The notes under the pieces: model-generated
Database searches by the model: none
What the model was told of the DNA's origin: nothing
Seen by the model: the letters and a program-made list of their open reading frames with translations, nothing else
Shown here: one piece after another, positions 30,711 to 42,413 of the stretch
Layout of the letters: every line of letters starts with the position of its first letter
How positions within the stretch are numbered: the stretch's first letter is position 1
NCBI GenBank assembly: GCA_022822405.1
Contig: JAJEBT010000097.1
Location: 37,850-101,849, forward strand
Source: Alphaproteobacteria bacterium
GTDB taxonomy: Bacteria > Pseudomonadota > Alphaproteobacteria > MPNO01 > UBA830
Direction of reading: 5' to 3'
Length of the DNA stretch: 64,000 nucleotides
Position numbers and translations under genes: made by a program

Positions 30711-31327
30711 TGGAGCCGTTCGTCCGCTTCCGCGCAATCGGCATTCCGGTCGACATCGTCAACTGCGATACTGACCAGATCATACCGGCGCGCTTCCTGC
30801 GGTACCCGCGCGGCCACGAAGGTTATGAGCGCTTCCTGTTCCACGACCTCCGCTACGATGCGGACGGGTCCGAGCGGCCGGACTTCATCTGCAACCGGAC
30901 GCCCTATCGCGACGGCCGGATCATCGTTGCAGATCTGAACTGGGGCTGCGGGTCGTCGCGCGAGAGCGCGGTCTATGCGCTCCTTGCCAACGGGATTCGC
31001 GCCGTGATCGCGCCGAGCTTCGGCGAGATACATCACGGCAACTGCATGAAATGGGGCGTTCTTCCTGTCCGCCTGCCGCGTGACGTCTGCGCCGCGCTCC
31101 GGGAGGAACTGCATGCTGTGCCCGGGGCCGAGATCGAGATCGATCTCGAAGACCAGGTCGTGACCGGTCCGGCGGGCAGTGCGCATCCGTTCGGGATTTC
31201 CGGGTTCGATCGCCACCGCATGCTCCACGGCCTTGACGACCACGATCTCGTCATGGAGCACGAGCACGACCTGGCGCTGTTTGAGGCCGGCCGCTGCAGG
31301 GACGAGCCATGGCTCTTCGCGAACTGA
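30707..31327 (+). CDS. 3-isopropylmalate dehydratase small subunit-like
   Basis: [69 protein letters not shown] overlap with large subunit. Confidence 0.9.
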   Translation: MMEPFVRFRAIGIPVDIVNCDTDQIIPARFLRYPRGHEGYERFLFHDLRYDADGSERPDFICNRTPYRDGRIIVADLNWGCGSSRESAVYALLANGIRAVIAPSFGEIHHGNCMKWGVLPVRLPRDVCAALREELHAVPGAEIEIDLEDQVVTGPAGSAHPFGISGFDRHRMLHGLDDHDLVMEHEHDLALFEAGRCRDEPWLFAN

Positions 31328-31403
31328 ACCGGGAACCGTCATGGCCCGCCGGCCGCTACGACCCGCGCCGCTGCCGCCGGCTGCGACACGTGAGGAGGTA
31401 ATC

Positions 31404-33008
<1,605 letters not shown>

Positions 33009-33017
33009 CATGGCGCT

Positions 33018-35021
33018 GTGGGCGCTCCTGGCACGCGGCCGCGCGAGGTATCGGTGTTCGACAGGATTCTGATCGCCAACCGCGGCGAAATCGCCTGCCG
33101 GATCATCCGCACCTGCCGCGCCATGGGCGTCGGCACGGTCGCCGTCCATTCCTCTGCCGACCGGTTTGCGCCGCATGTCGCGCTGGCCGACCGGGCGGTG
33201 CGTATCGGGGCGTCGCCACCGGCGCTGAGCTATCTGGACGGACCGGGGATCATCGAAACGGCGCTGCGGCGCGGCGCCAGCGCTATTCATCCCGGTTTCG
33301 GGTTTCTCTCCGAAAACGCGGATTTCGCTGCCGCTTGCGTCGATGCCGGCGTGGTCTTCATCGGACCGTCGGCGGATGCGATACGCGCGATGGGATCGAA
33401 GACGGAAGCCAAGCGCCTGGCGCGGGCCGCGGGCATTCCCGTGCTCGGGGCCGGTGACGACATCGCCCAGGATGACGCCAGCCTTGCCGCCGCCGCAAGC
33501 GCCGTCGGGTTCCCGGTGATGATCAAACCTGCTGCGGGAGGCGGCGGGCGCGGCATGCGCATGGTCGCTGCCGAGGCTGATCTGCGCCCGGCGCTGGCCG
33601 CGGCGCGGCGCGAGGCGTTGTCGTCTTTCGGCGACGACAGACTGCTTGTCGAGCAATATGTCGATGGCGCCCGTCATATCGAGGTTCAGGTCTTCGGCGA
33701 TTCCCGTGGCGGCGTCATCCACCTCCATGAGCGCGAGTGCTCGATACAGCGGCGCCACCAGAAGCTCGTCGAGGAGGCGCCGGCGCCGGACCTGTCACCG
33801 GCACTCCGCGAGCGGCTCGCAGCCGGCGCGGTCGCGGCGGCGCGCGCGGTCGAATACAGCGGTGCCGGCACGGTCGAGTTCCTCGTGGCCCCGGATGGCC
33901 GCCACTGGTTCATCGAGATGAACACGCGCCTCCAGGTCGAGCATCCGGTCACCGAGATGGTCACCGGAATAGATCTCGTCGAGTGGCAACTCAGGATTGC
34001 CGCCGGCGAGCCGCTGCCGCTGCGCCAGGAGGAAATCGTGAGTACTGGCCATGCTGTCGAGGCGCGGCTCTGCGCGGAAGATCCGGAGGATGGTTTCCGC
34101 CCGGGTTTCGGGCACCTGCGGCATCTAGCGCTGCCTGAAGCCGGTGACGGGCTGCGCATCGACACCGGGGTGGAAGAGGGTGGCGAGATCACCGTTCACT
34201 ACGATTCGATGATTGCCAAGATCATCGCCCACGGCCGCGACCGCGCGACCGCCTGCAACCGGTTGTCGGCGGCGCTCGGGGCAGTGCGCGTCGCCGGCCC
34301 GGCGACGAACGAGCGCTTTCTCCGGGCGGTCGTCGATCATCCGGAGTTTCGCGGTGGCCGCTACGACACGGGCTTCATCGAACGCCATATCGACGAGCTC
34401 GTGCCGCCCGGGCCCGAGACTCCCGCCGAGATCGTGGCGGTCGCGGCCCTGGCGGTCCTGTCGCCTCCGGTCGCTGTCGATAGCCGGAGTTCCCCCTGGT
34501 CCGCCAGCGACGGGTGGCGGCTCGGCGGGGCCGCGGAGCGCAGGGTTGCCCTCATGTCCGCCGGCCGCGCATACGGGTTCGTCCTGCGGCCGGGGGCGGA
34601 GCTGTTGCGGGACGACGGCGCTCCGGCTGGAGTCGGCGGGCGATGGAAATCGGCGACTGTGTTTGCCGCTACGCTGGCTTCCGGGCAGATCGAGGCGGTG
34701 ATCATCCGGGACGGGACGGCGCTCACGGTCTTTGCGCGCGGTCGGCGTTACGTGTTTGGCCTCGACGATCCGCTACTGGCCGACCGTTCGGACGCAGCTG
34801 GCAGCGGGATGCTCTCCGCGCCGATGCCGGGCGTCGTATCAGTGGTGAACGTCACGCCTGGCGATACGGTCGCCGCTGGCGCCGTGCTCATGGTCATCGA
34901 GGCGATGAAGGTCGAGCACGCGATTCGGGCGCCCTCTGACGGCCGTGTGGTGGAGATCCATTTCGCGACTGGCGACCGGGTCAGGGAAGGGGTCGAACTC
35001 GTCGTCTTCGACGCCGAGTGA
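33018..35021 (+). CDS. mccA: Biotin carboxylase / biotin carrier (alpha) subunit of acyl-CoA carboxylase, methylcrotonoyl-CoA carboxylase-like
   Basis: FDRILIANRGEIACRIIRTCRAMG; MIKPAAGGGGRGMRMV; MNTRLQVEHPVTEMVTGIDLVEWQ; C-terminal VIEAMKVEHAI biotinylation motif; true start possibly GTG at 33054. Confidence 0.9.
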   Translation: MGAPGTRPREVSVFDRILIANRGEIACRIIRTCRAMGVGTVAVHSSADRFAPHVALADRAVRIGASPPALSYLDGPGIIETALRRGASAIHPGFGFLSENADFAAACVDAGVVFIGPSADAIRAMGSKTEAKRLARAAGIPVLGAGDDIAQDDASLAAAASAVGFPVMIKPAAGGGGRGMRMVAAEADLRPALAAARREALSSFGDDRLLVEQYVDGARHIEVQVFGDSRGGVIHLHERECSIQRRHQKLVEEAPAPDLSPALRERLAAGAVAAARAVEYSGAGTVEFLVAPDGRHWFIEMNTRLQVEHPVTEMVTGIDLVEWQLRIAAGEPLPLRQEEIVSTGHAVEARLCAEDPEDGFRPGFGHLRHLALPEAGDGLRIDTGVEEGGEITVHYDSMIAKIIAHGRDRATACNRLSAALGAVRVAGPATNERFLRAVVDHPEFRGGRYDTGFIERHIDELVPPGPETPAEIVAVAALAVLSPPVAVDSRSSPWSASDGWRLGGAAERRVALMSAGRAYGFVLRPGAELLRDDGAPAGVGGRWKSATVFAATLASGQIEAVIIRDGTALTVFARGRRYVFGLDDPLLADRSDAAGSGMLSAPMPGVVSVVNVTPGDTVAAGAVLMVIEAMKVEHAIRAPSDGRVVEIHFATGDRVREGVELVVFDAE

Positions 35022-35229
35022 ACGGGGCCGCCGGCGGGCTGGCAGTGTCCGGCACGCCCGGCAATCGCGTCGGGGAGCCTGCGGCGGCGGACGGCTGTTC
35101 CCGACAGCCGCCCGAATCATCTGACGTTGCAATGCGGCCTCCGATATCGCACAAAAATCGTGGCTGTCGGTACGAGTGGGGTGCCGACGCTACGGCGTTT
35201 CGCGTTACCGATGCGCAGAGGGGTGGGGA

Positions 35230-37995
35230 ATGGCACGGGAAGCAGGTCATAAGCCGAACGGGCGGAAACGGCTTGACGTGGACAGGCCACCGACATTCAC
35301 GGGATGGCTGTCGACGGACGAGGAGGAGATAGGACGCCGGGAGTGGCGTGGAAAGACCGAGATCGACGGCGTCGAGAAGCTCGATGGCGGAGAATCGTGT
35401 TTTGCCGACTATGTGGTGACGTCGTCCAGTGGAAGCACCTATATCGTCGAAATCCGCAGCCTTCGGGAACGCGTCAATTCGTGCGAATGCCACGACTACC
35501 GGACTAACCAGCTCGGAACCTGCAAGCATATCGAGGGCGTCCTCCATTCGCTCCGCGGCCGCGGTCCGGAAGGAAAGATCAGCGGCAGGATCGAGGTTTT
35601 TCTCGACGAGCGTGACGGACGCAATCTGCGGCTGACAGTCCCGGCCGACATCGCCCGCAATGATCCCGAACTCGAGATCGAGGTGGACGGGCTGGTCCGC
35701 GAACTGGATCGTGGTTCCGGCAAGGCCCTCTCGCGGTTGCGCAATCTCGGAGGCGCGCGGCCCGAAGCGCTCAGGGTGTCGCGGCGCCTGGAGGCGTGGA
35801 TCGAGTCGCTGAAAGCGGAGAAGCGCCGCCGGCGCGACAATGACCGTTTCATGCAGGACATCGGATCCGGTCGCCGTTCGGCGGATTTTCTCAAGTTGCC
35901 GTTATTGCCCTACCAGATCGAGGGCGCTGCGCACCTTGCTTTCGGCGAGCGCGCGCTGCTTGCCGACGACATGGGGCTCGGCAAGACCGTGCAGGCCGTC
36001 GCAGCCTGCATCATTTTGCGCGACCTTCGCCGCATCGGGCGTGTGTTGGTGGTATCGCCGGCGTCGCTCAAGGCGGAATGGGAAGAGCAGATCGGGCAGT
36101 TCTGCGACGAATCGGTCACCGCCGTGTTCGGCAACCGGATGGCGCGGCTGGCGGCCTATGCCGAGGGTTCGTTCTTCACACTATGCAATTACGAACAGGT
36201 CCTCGCCGACGGCCGCGACATGCTCGACACGGTCGCCCCCGACGTCATCATTCTCGACGAGGCGCAACGGATAAAGAACTGGCAGACCAAGACGGCGAAC
36301 GCCGTCAAGAAGCTGACGAGCCGCTATGCGTTCGTGCTGACCGGTACGCCGCTCGAGAATCGGATCGACGAGATCTATTCGATCGTCCAGTTCCTCGATC
36401 CGGAAATTCTCGGACCGCTGTTCCGTTTCAACCGCGAGTATTACGAGCTCGACGAAAAGGGTCGCCCGGCCGGCTTCAGGAATCTCGACAGGCTGGCGGA
36501 TCGCATTTCGTCGGTCATGCTCCGGCGGCGCAAGGACGAAGTCGAGACCCAGCTTCCGGATCGCACGACCAAGACCTTCTTCGTGCCGATGACGGATTTT
36601 CAACGCAGCATATATGACGACTACGATTTTCTCGCCAGGCGGTTGGCCGCAGTGGCGGAGAGGCGGCCGCTGACGCCCGAGGAGTTCGAAAGGCTCCAGC
36701 GATATCTGGCCTGCATGCGCATGGTCTGCGATACGCCCTACATTCTCGACGACGCTCACGACGATTGTCCCAAGATGGATGAACTCGAGAAGCTGGTTCC
36801 CGAATTGCTCGAGGATCCCGACCGCAAGATCATCATCTTCTCGGAATGGGTGCGCATGCTCGATCTGGTGCGCGAATTCGCGATCGCGAACGGCCTCGAG
36901 TTCGCATGGCACACGGGCAGTGTTCCCCAGCATCGGCGGCGGGCGGAGATCAACAGATTCCGCAAGGATCCATCATGCCGGCTGTTCCTGTCCTCGGAGT
37001 CGGGCGGTGTCGGCCTCAACCTCCAGGTGGCCGACACCGTGGTCAATCTTGACCAGCCATGGAACCCGGCCCGGCTCGAGCAGCGGATCTCGCGGGCCTG
37101 GCGCAAGCACCAGACGCGATCCGTAAACGTCATCAACCTGGTGAGCGAGGAGACCATTGAGCACCGCATGCTCGGGCTGTTGGCAAGCAAGCAGGCGCTT
37201 GCGGATGGAGTGCTCGACCGGCGGGGCGACTTGGCGGAAATCAAGCTGCCGACCGGGCGGAACGCTTTCATCGAACGCCTCAACCAGGTTCTCGACGAAA
37301 GCGGAAAAGGCCCGCCGGAGGCCGACAGGCTTGAAGCCTTGCGCGAAGACCTTGTCGCCTGCCATGGCGCCGCGCTGCGGCGGTTGCTGGTGCGCGAGGG
37401 CAGGGATGGCGATCCGGATACGGTGCTGGTGGTGCTCGACCTGCCGCCTGGGAAGATCGCTGCAGAAGAGCAGCGCCTTGCCGGCGATTCCGAGATCAAG
37501 CTAAGCGTAATTGATGCGGCCACGCACGAATCGATGCTGCGGCTGGCCGAGACCGGGCTGATTTCCATACCGGCCGAGAACATGCGCGAAATCCATCACG
37601 CGGGATCCGATGGTCAGGCGGGGTTCGACAAACGCCGGATCCTGCGCGCCCAAGCATTGGCCGAACAGGCCGAAAGGAAGCTCAAGGCTGCGCAGCTGCT
37701 TGCCGGCGGTGGTTTTGAGGACGAGGCTCGCGCCCCGGCCGCGGAGGCGGTCCGGCTAGGCGCATGCGGCCTCGCCGCGCTGAGCAATGCGCCGGAACCG
37801 GAGGAAGCGGAGGCAGCGGCGGCATTCCTCGCTGAGAGCGAATCCGTTGCCGGGAGCCATTCGCTCGATGCCGCGCGTCTCCTTTCCGGTGGGGCGGAGG
37901 AGGATGATGCGGTGGCCGTCGCACGGGTCTTTGTCGACGACGTGTCGAGGTGGATTTCCGGGGCCGGATCTGCGGCGTCGAGCCGCGGCCCGTGA
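35230..37995 (+). CDS. SNF2-family helicase with N-terminal SWIM zinc finger
   Basis: CECHDYRTNQLGTCKHIEGVLHS (SWIM CxCxnCxH); LLADDMGLGKTVQAVAA Walker A, ILDEAQRIKN; LSSESGGVGLNLQVADTVVNLDQPWNPARLEQRISRAWRKHQTRSVNVINL. Confidence 0.93.
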   Translation: MAREAGHKPNGRKRLDVDRPPTFTGWLSTDEEEIGRREWRGKTEIDGVEKLDGGESCFADYVVTSSSGSTYIVEIRSLRERVNSCECHDYRTNQLGTCKHIEGVLHSLRGRGPEGKISGRIEVFLDERDGRNLRLTVPADIARNDPELEIEVDGLVRELDRGSGKALSRLRNLGGARPEALRVSRRLEAWIESLKAEKRRRRDNDRFMQDIGSGRRSADFLKLPLLPYQIEGAAHLAFGERALLADDMGLGKTVQAVAACIILRDLRRIGRVLVVSPASLKAEWEEQIGQFCDESVTAVFGNRMARLAAYAEGSFFTLCNYEQVLADGRDMLDTVAPDVIILDEAQRIKNWQTKTANAVKKLTSRYAFVLTGTPLENRIDEIYSIVQFLDPEILGPLFRFNREYYELDEKGRPAGFRNLDRLADRISSVMLRRRKDEVETQLPDRTTKTFFVPMTDFQRSIYDDYDFLARRLAAVAERRPLTPEEFERLQRYLACMRMVCDTPYILDDAHDDCPKMDELEKLVPELLEDPDRKIIIFSEWVRMLDLVREFAIANGLEFAWHTGSVPQHRRRAEINRFRKDPSCRLFLSSESGGVGLNLQVADTVVNLDQPWNPARLEQRISRAWRKHQTRSVNVINLVSEETIEHRMLGLLASKQALADGVLDRRGDLAEIKLPTGRNAFIERLNQVLDESGKGPPEADRLEALREDLVACHGAALRRLLVREGRDGDPDTVLVVLDLPPGKIAAEEQRLAGDSEIKLSVIDAATHESMLRLAETGLISIPAENMREIHHAGSDGQAGFDKRRILRAQALAEQAERKLKAAQLLAGGGFEDEARAPAAEAVRLGACGLAALSNAPEPEEAEAAAAFLAESESVAGSHSLDAARLLSGGAEEDDAVAVARVFVDDVSRWISGAGSAASSRGP

Positions 37996-38028
37996 GCGCC
38001 GAAATTTCTGGATGACGAATCGGTTTGA

Positions 38029-38044
38029 GGAACAAAACGCGAAA
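38029..38044. promoter_or_regulatory. GGAACAAAAC element, first copy (possible degenerate GAAC-N7-GAA SOS half-site)
   Basis: ggaacaaaacgcgaaa read directly; shares GGAACAAAAC with the element immediately upstream of recA. Confidence 0.35.
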
Positions 38045-38110
38045 AATAATGTGGAGAACCGCTTTCCGGCCTGCCCAAGACACCGCAACGCTGTGCCCGA
38101 AAGTTTCATA

Positions 38111-38154
38111 ACAATTTGATATTATTTATATAATATAATTATATGAAATTGTTT
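38111..38154. promoter_or_regulatory. Extremely AT-rich block with inverted repeat AACAATTT...AAATTGTT in recA upstream region
   Basis: aacaatttgatattatttatataatataattatatgaaattgtt; nearly all A/T in a GC-rich genome. Confidence 0.6.
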
Positions 38155-38216
38155 CCGGGCGAATCGCCGCTGGCAAACCGATTCGGCAAAAAATTCGTGC
38201 TCCCTCTTGCCAAAAG

Positions 38217-38239
38217 GAACAAAACAGGTACATTTGTTC
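38217..38239. promoter_or_regulatory. Candidate LexA/SOS box upstream of recA
   Basis: GAACAAAACAGGTACATTTGTTC: GAAC-N7-GTAC near-match to the alphaproteobacterial GAAC-N7-GAAC type, and also inverted GAACAAA-N9-TTTGTTC; ends 49 nt before recA ATG. Confidence 0.55.
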
Positions 38240-38288
38240 CTGGATGCGGTTGAGTTGGACGCAACCATGTGGAATAAGGAGAACGAAT

Positions 38289-39404
38289 ATGGCCGATTCC
38301 AGACTCAGAGTGGTTGAAAATGACGGGATGAACAGATCTGCTGCGGACAGGTCCAAGGCGCTTGAGGCAGCCTTGGGCCAGATCGAGCGTGCCCATGGCA
38401 AGGGCTCGATCATGAAGCTTGGCGACGCGTCTGCCCAGGCCGATATCGAAGCAGTGTCGACGGGCTCGCTCGGGCTCGATATTGCACTCGGAATTGGCGG
38501 CGTGCCGCGCGGGCGGATCACCGAGATCTACGGACCCGAGAGTTCCGGCAAGACGACGCTGGCGCTTCACGTGATTGCCGAAGCGCAGAAGGCAGGCGGC
38601 GCCTGCGCGTTCATCGATGCCGAGCATGCGCTTGACCCGGCCTATGCCAAGAAGCTCGATGTCGATACCGACGAGTTGCTGATCTCGCAGCCCGACGCTG
38701 GCGAGCAGGCGCTCGAGATAGCCGATACGCTCGTGCGGTCGGGTGCAATCGACGTGATTGTGATCGACTCTGTTGCCGCGCTGGTTCCGAGGGCCGAGCT
38801 CGAGGGCGAGATGGGCGATACTCATGTCGGACTGCAGGCGCGGCTGATGAGCCAGGCGCTCCGCAAACTGACGGGTTCGATCAGCCGTTCGCGGTGCCTC
38901 ATCATTTTCATCAACCAGATCCGCATGAAGATCGGCGTCATGTTCGGCAGCCCCGAGACCACGACCGGTGGCAACGCCCTCAAGTTCTATTCCTCGGTAC
39001 GCCTTGATATCCGCCGCATCGGCGCCATCAAGGACAGAGACGAGATCGTCGGCAACCAAACTCGCGTGAAGGTCGTCAAAAACAAGATGGCGCCACCGTT
39101 CAAGACGATCGAGTTCGACATCATGTATGGCGAGGGCATCTCGCAGACGGGCGAGTTGATCGACCTCGGCGTCAAGGCAGGGATCGTGGAGAAATCCGGT
39201 TCTTGGTACTCCTATGGCGATCAGCGCATCGGCCAGGGACGCGAGAACGCCAAGCAGTTTCTCGTGGAGAATCCCGAGATCGCCGAGAAGCTCCGCCTCG
39301 AAATCCTTCAGCATGCCGGCGTGCTGTCGGAAGCTGCGATGAGCGACAGCCCGCCCGGTCCGGTGACCGAGGACGACGACGCCCAGGCTGGCGGGGTTCT
39401 CTGA
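38289..39404 (+). CDS. recA: Recombinase RecA
   Basis: [121 protein letters not shown]. Confidence 0.99.
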   Translation: MADSRLRVVENDGMNRSAADRSKALEAALGQIERAHGKGSIMKLGDASAQADIEAVSTGSLGLDIALGIGGVPRGRITEIYGPESSGKTTLALHVIAEAQKAGGACAFIDAEHALDPAYAKKLDVDTDELLISQPDAGEQALEIADTLVRSGAIDVIVIDSVAALVPRAELEGEMGDTHVGLQARLMSQALRKLTGSISRSRCLIIFINQIRMKIGVMFGSPETTTGGNALKFYSSVRLDIRRIGAIKDRDEIVGNQTRVKVVKNKMAPPFKTIEFDIMYGEGISQTGELIDLGVKAGIVEKSGSWYSYGDQRIGQGRENAKQFLVENPEIAEKLRLEILQHAGVLSEAAMSDSPPGPVTEDDDAQAGGVL

Positions 39405-39446
39405 ACCCGCAGCCGGACGGCGGTGCATGGCTCCGCGTCCGGCCCG

Positions 39447-39478
39447 GGCCGCGTTCCCGTCCGATCGGGAGCGCGGCC
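39447..39478 (+). terminator. 13-bp hairpin between recA and alaS
   Basis: GGCCGCGTTCCCG-tccgat-CGGGAGCGCGGCC, one G:U pair; U-tract not evident. Confidence 0.6.
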
Positions 39479-39641
39479 GGTGCGGTCCGGCGATGATGCG
39501 GTTCGGCAGATCTCCCTGTCTGACTGACGCCAAAAAAACACGGTAGCCCGGAAGCTCCAAAACCGATATATCTTCAAGGCAACCGCCATCGCTGCCGCCG
39601 GCCCCGGCCGTGGGCCGGCATGAACCGCACGGAAGACCATC

Positions 39642-42308
39642 GTGACTCACCGCACCAGTGAGATCAGAACCGCGTTTCTCGACTATTTCGCGGCCAGCGG
39701 CCACGAGATTGTCGCATCATCTCCGCTGGTGCCGCACAACGACCCGACGCTGCTCTTCACCAATGCCGGCATGGTGCAGTTCAAGAACGTCTTCACCGGG
39801 ATTGAGAACCGTTCCTATAACAGGGCGGTCACTTCCCAGAAATGCGTACGTGCCGGCGGTAAGCACAACGATCTCGAGAATGTCGGCTACACGGCACGTC
39901 ACCATACGTTTTTCGAGATGCTGGGAAATTTTTCGTTTGGCGACTACTTCAAGGATGTTGCCATCGAGTTGGCCTGGGATCTTGTCACCCGTGAGTTCGG
40001 CCTCGCACCGGAACGCCTGCTGGTCACGGTCTACGCGGAGGACAACCAGGCGTTCGACCTTTGGAAGAAGATTGCCGGGCTTCCTGAACAGCGCATCATC
40101 CGCATAGGTACGAGTGACAATTTCTGGTCGATGGGGGAGACTGGACCGTGCGGGCCGTGTTCCGAGATCTTCTACGACCATGGCGAGGGGATTCCCGGAG
40201 GCCCTCCGGGAAGCCCCGACGAGGACGGGGACCGATTCATCGAGATCTGGAACCTGGTGTTCATGCAGTTCGAGCAAGTTGATGCAGAGACCAGAAACGA
40301 TCTTCCGCGGCCGTCAATTGATACCGGCATGGGCCTTGAACGGGTCGCCGCCGTGCTGCAGGGCAAGCACGACAATTACGATATCGACCTGATGCAGGCG
40401 CTGATTTCCGCCTCGGCCTCGGTGTCCGGCGTCGCACCCGATGGAGAACATGCCGTCGGCCACCGCGTGATCGCAGACCATCTGCGGGCGAGTTGCTTCC
40501 TCATCGCCGACGGCGTACTGCCCTCCAACGAAGGTCGGGGATACGTGTTGCGGCGGATCATGCGCCGTGCCATGCGTCACGGCCACATGATGGGTTGCGA
40601 GGAACCCGTCCTGTGGAAACTGGTGCCGACGCTGGTCGGAGAGATGGGCAAGGCGTTTCCCGAACTAGAGCGCGCCCAGGCGCTGATCTCCGAGACATTG
40701 AAGCTGGAAGAAGGCAGATTCAGCGACATGCTGGCCAGGGGACTGAGAATTCTGGCCGACGAGAGCGGAAAACTCCCTGACGGTGGAGTCCTTCCCGGCG
40801 ATGTCGCATTCCGCCTCTATGACACTTACGGATTTCCCGTTGATCTCACCCAGGACGTCCTCCGCGGCAAGGGCATGACCGTTGATGCCGCCGGATTCGA
40901 GGCAGCGATGGAGCGCCAGCGCGCCGAGGCGCGGAAGCACTGGAGCGGGACCGGCGCGATGGCCGACGAGGCCCAGTGGTTTGAGCTTCGCGAGCGCTCT
41001 GGCGCAACCGAGTTTCTGGGCTACAGCACGGAAACCGCCGAGGGGGTCGTGGTCGGTCTGATCATCGATGGCGCCGAGGCTCAAACAGCGGGGCAAGGCA
41101 CAGCGATAGCGCTTGTCGCCAACCAGACGCCGTTCTATGCGGAGAGCGGCGGTCAGGTCGGTGATCGCGGCAGGATCATTGCGGACGAGTTCGAGATCGA
41201 GGTCGACGATACCCTGAGGAGGGCCGACGATCTGCATGTCCATCTCGGTACCGTTGTTCGCGGTGAGGTCGCGTGCGGCTTGGCGGCACGGTTCGAGGTT
41301 GACGGCGCCCGCCGGGCGGGATTGCGCGCCCACCACTCCGCCACCCACCTTCTTCACGAGGCGCTGCGGCGACAACTGGGAGATCACGTGACGCAGAAGG
41401 GCTCGCTGGTTGCGCCCGACCGGTTGCGCTTCGACATATCCCATCCGACGGCAATCGGCCCCGAGAACCTTGTTGCCATCGAAAGGGAGGTCAACGCTCG
41501 CATTCGCCTCAACACGTCGGTCGAGACCCGGCTGATGACCCCGGACCAGGCAGTTGAAGATGGCGCCATGGCGCTGTTCGGCGAAAAGTACGGGACCGAG
41601 GTACGGGTGGTGGGCATGGGCGCCGATTCTGGGCGTTATTCCGTCGAATTGTGCGGTGGTACGCATGTCGGACGCACAGGAGATATCGGGTATTTCCACA
41701 TCATCGACGAAAGCGCGGTCGGTGCGGGCGTCCGCCGAATCGAGGCTGTCGCAGGCGTCGCGGCAGATGACCGGATACTGCAGCAGGACGCAGTCCTGGG
41801 CAGGGCCGCGGCCTTACTGCGGACAGGAAGACAGGACCTGCCGGCCCGCATCGACGCTCTTCTTGACGAACGCAAGCAGCTCGAACGGGAACTTGTCGAT
41901 CTGCGCCGCACGATTGCTACCGGTGGAGCCGGAACCGGCAACGGGGTAGAGAGCAAGGATGACGACGTGCGCGAAGTTGCGGGCATAAAGTTTGCGCCGC
42001 GCCAGCTTGCCGACGTGCCGCCCAGGGAACTGAAACCCATGGCCGACGAGATCAAGAAGAAGATTGGGTCGGGGGTTGCCGCGCTGGTATCCGTCACCGA
42101 CGGCCGCGCGTCGCTTGTCGTCGGCGTCACAGACGACGTTGCCGAAAGGATCAGCGCCGTCGATCTCGTCCGAGCGGGCTCCGCAGTGCTTGGCGGCAAG
42201 GGCGGAGGCGGCCGTCCCGACATGGCCCAGTCGGGCGGGCCGGAAGGGTCGGCTGCAGCGGCGGCACTGGAAGCGATCGCCGCGGCGATCGCGGAGAAGA
42301 CGGGGTAG
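39642..42308 (+). CDS. alaS: Alanyl-tRNA synthetase
   Basis: [84 protein letters not shown] start at 39642. Confidence 0.98.
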   Translation: MTHRTSEIRTAFLDYFAASGHEIVASSPLVPHNDPTLLFTNAGMVQFKNVFTGIENRSYNRAVTSQKCVRAGGKHNDLENVGYTARHHTFFEMLGNFSFGDYFKDVAIELAWDLVTREFGLAPERLLVTVYAEDNQAFDLWKKIAGLPEQRIIRIGTSDNFWSMGETGPCGPCSEIFYDHGEGIPGGPPGSPDEDGDRFIEIWNLVFMQFEQVDAETRNDLPRPSIDTGMGLERVAAVLQGKHDNYDIDLMQALISASASVSGVAPDGEHAVGHRVIADHLRASCFLIADGVLPSNEGRGYVLRRIMRRAMRHGHMMGCEEPVLWKLVPTLVGEMGKAFPELERAQALISETLKLEEGRFSDMLARGLRILADESGKLPDGGVLPGDVAFRLYDTYGFPVDLTQDVLRGKGMTVDAAGFEAAMERQRAEARKHWSGTGAMADEAQWFELRERSGATEFLGYSTETAEGVVVGLIIDGAEAQTAGQGTAIALVANQTPFYAESGGQVGDRGRIIADEFEIEVDDTLRRADDLHVHLGTVVRGEVACGLAARFEVDGARRAGLRAHHSATHLLHEALRRQLGDHVTQKGSLVAPDRLRFDISHPTAIGPENLVAIEREVNARIRLNTSVETRLMTPDQAVEDGAMALFGEKYGTEVRVVGMGADSGRYSVELCGGTHVGRTGDIGYFHIIDESAVGAGVRRIEAVAGVAADDRILQQDAVLGRAAALLRTGRQDLPARIDALLDERKQLERELVDLRRTIATGGAGTGNGVESKDDDVREVAGIKFAPRQLADVPPRELKPMADEIKKKIGSGVAALVSVTDGRASLVVGVTDDVAERISAVDLVRAGSAVLGGKGGGGRPDMAQSGGPEGSAAAAALEAIAAAIAEKTG

Positions 42309-42413
42309 GCGCGGCATCGCAGCCTCCCAATCGGGAGCGGACAGCCCGGTGGGGAACGCGGTCCCCGCCGTTGCGGAATTCTTACCGGAAAGCAGCAAAG
42401 GAATGAGGCGTTC

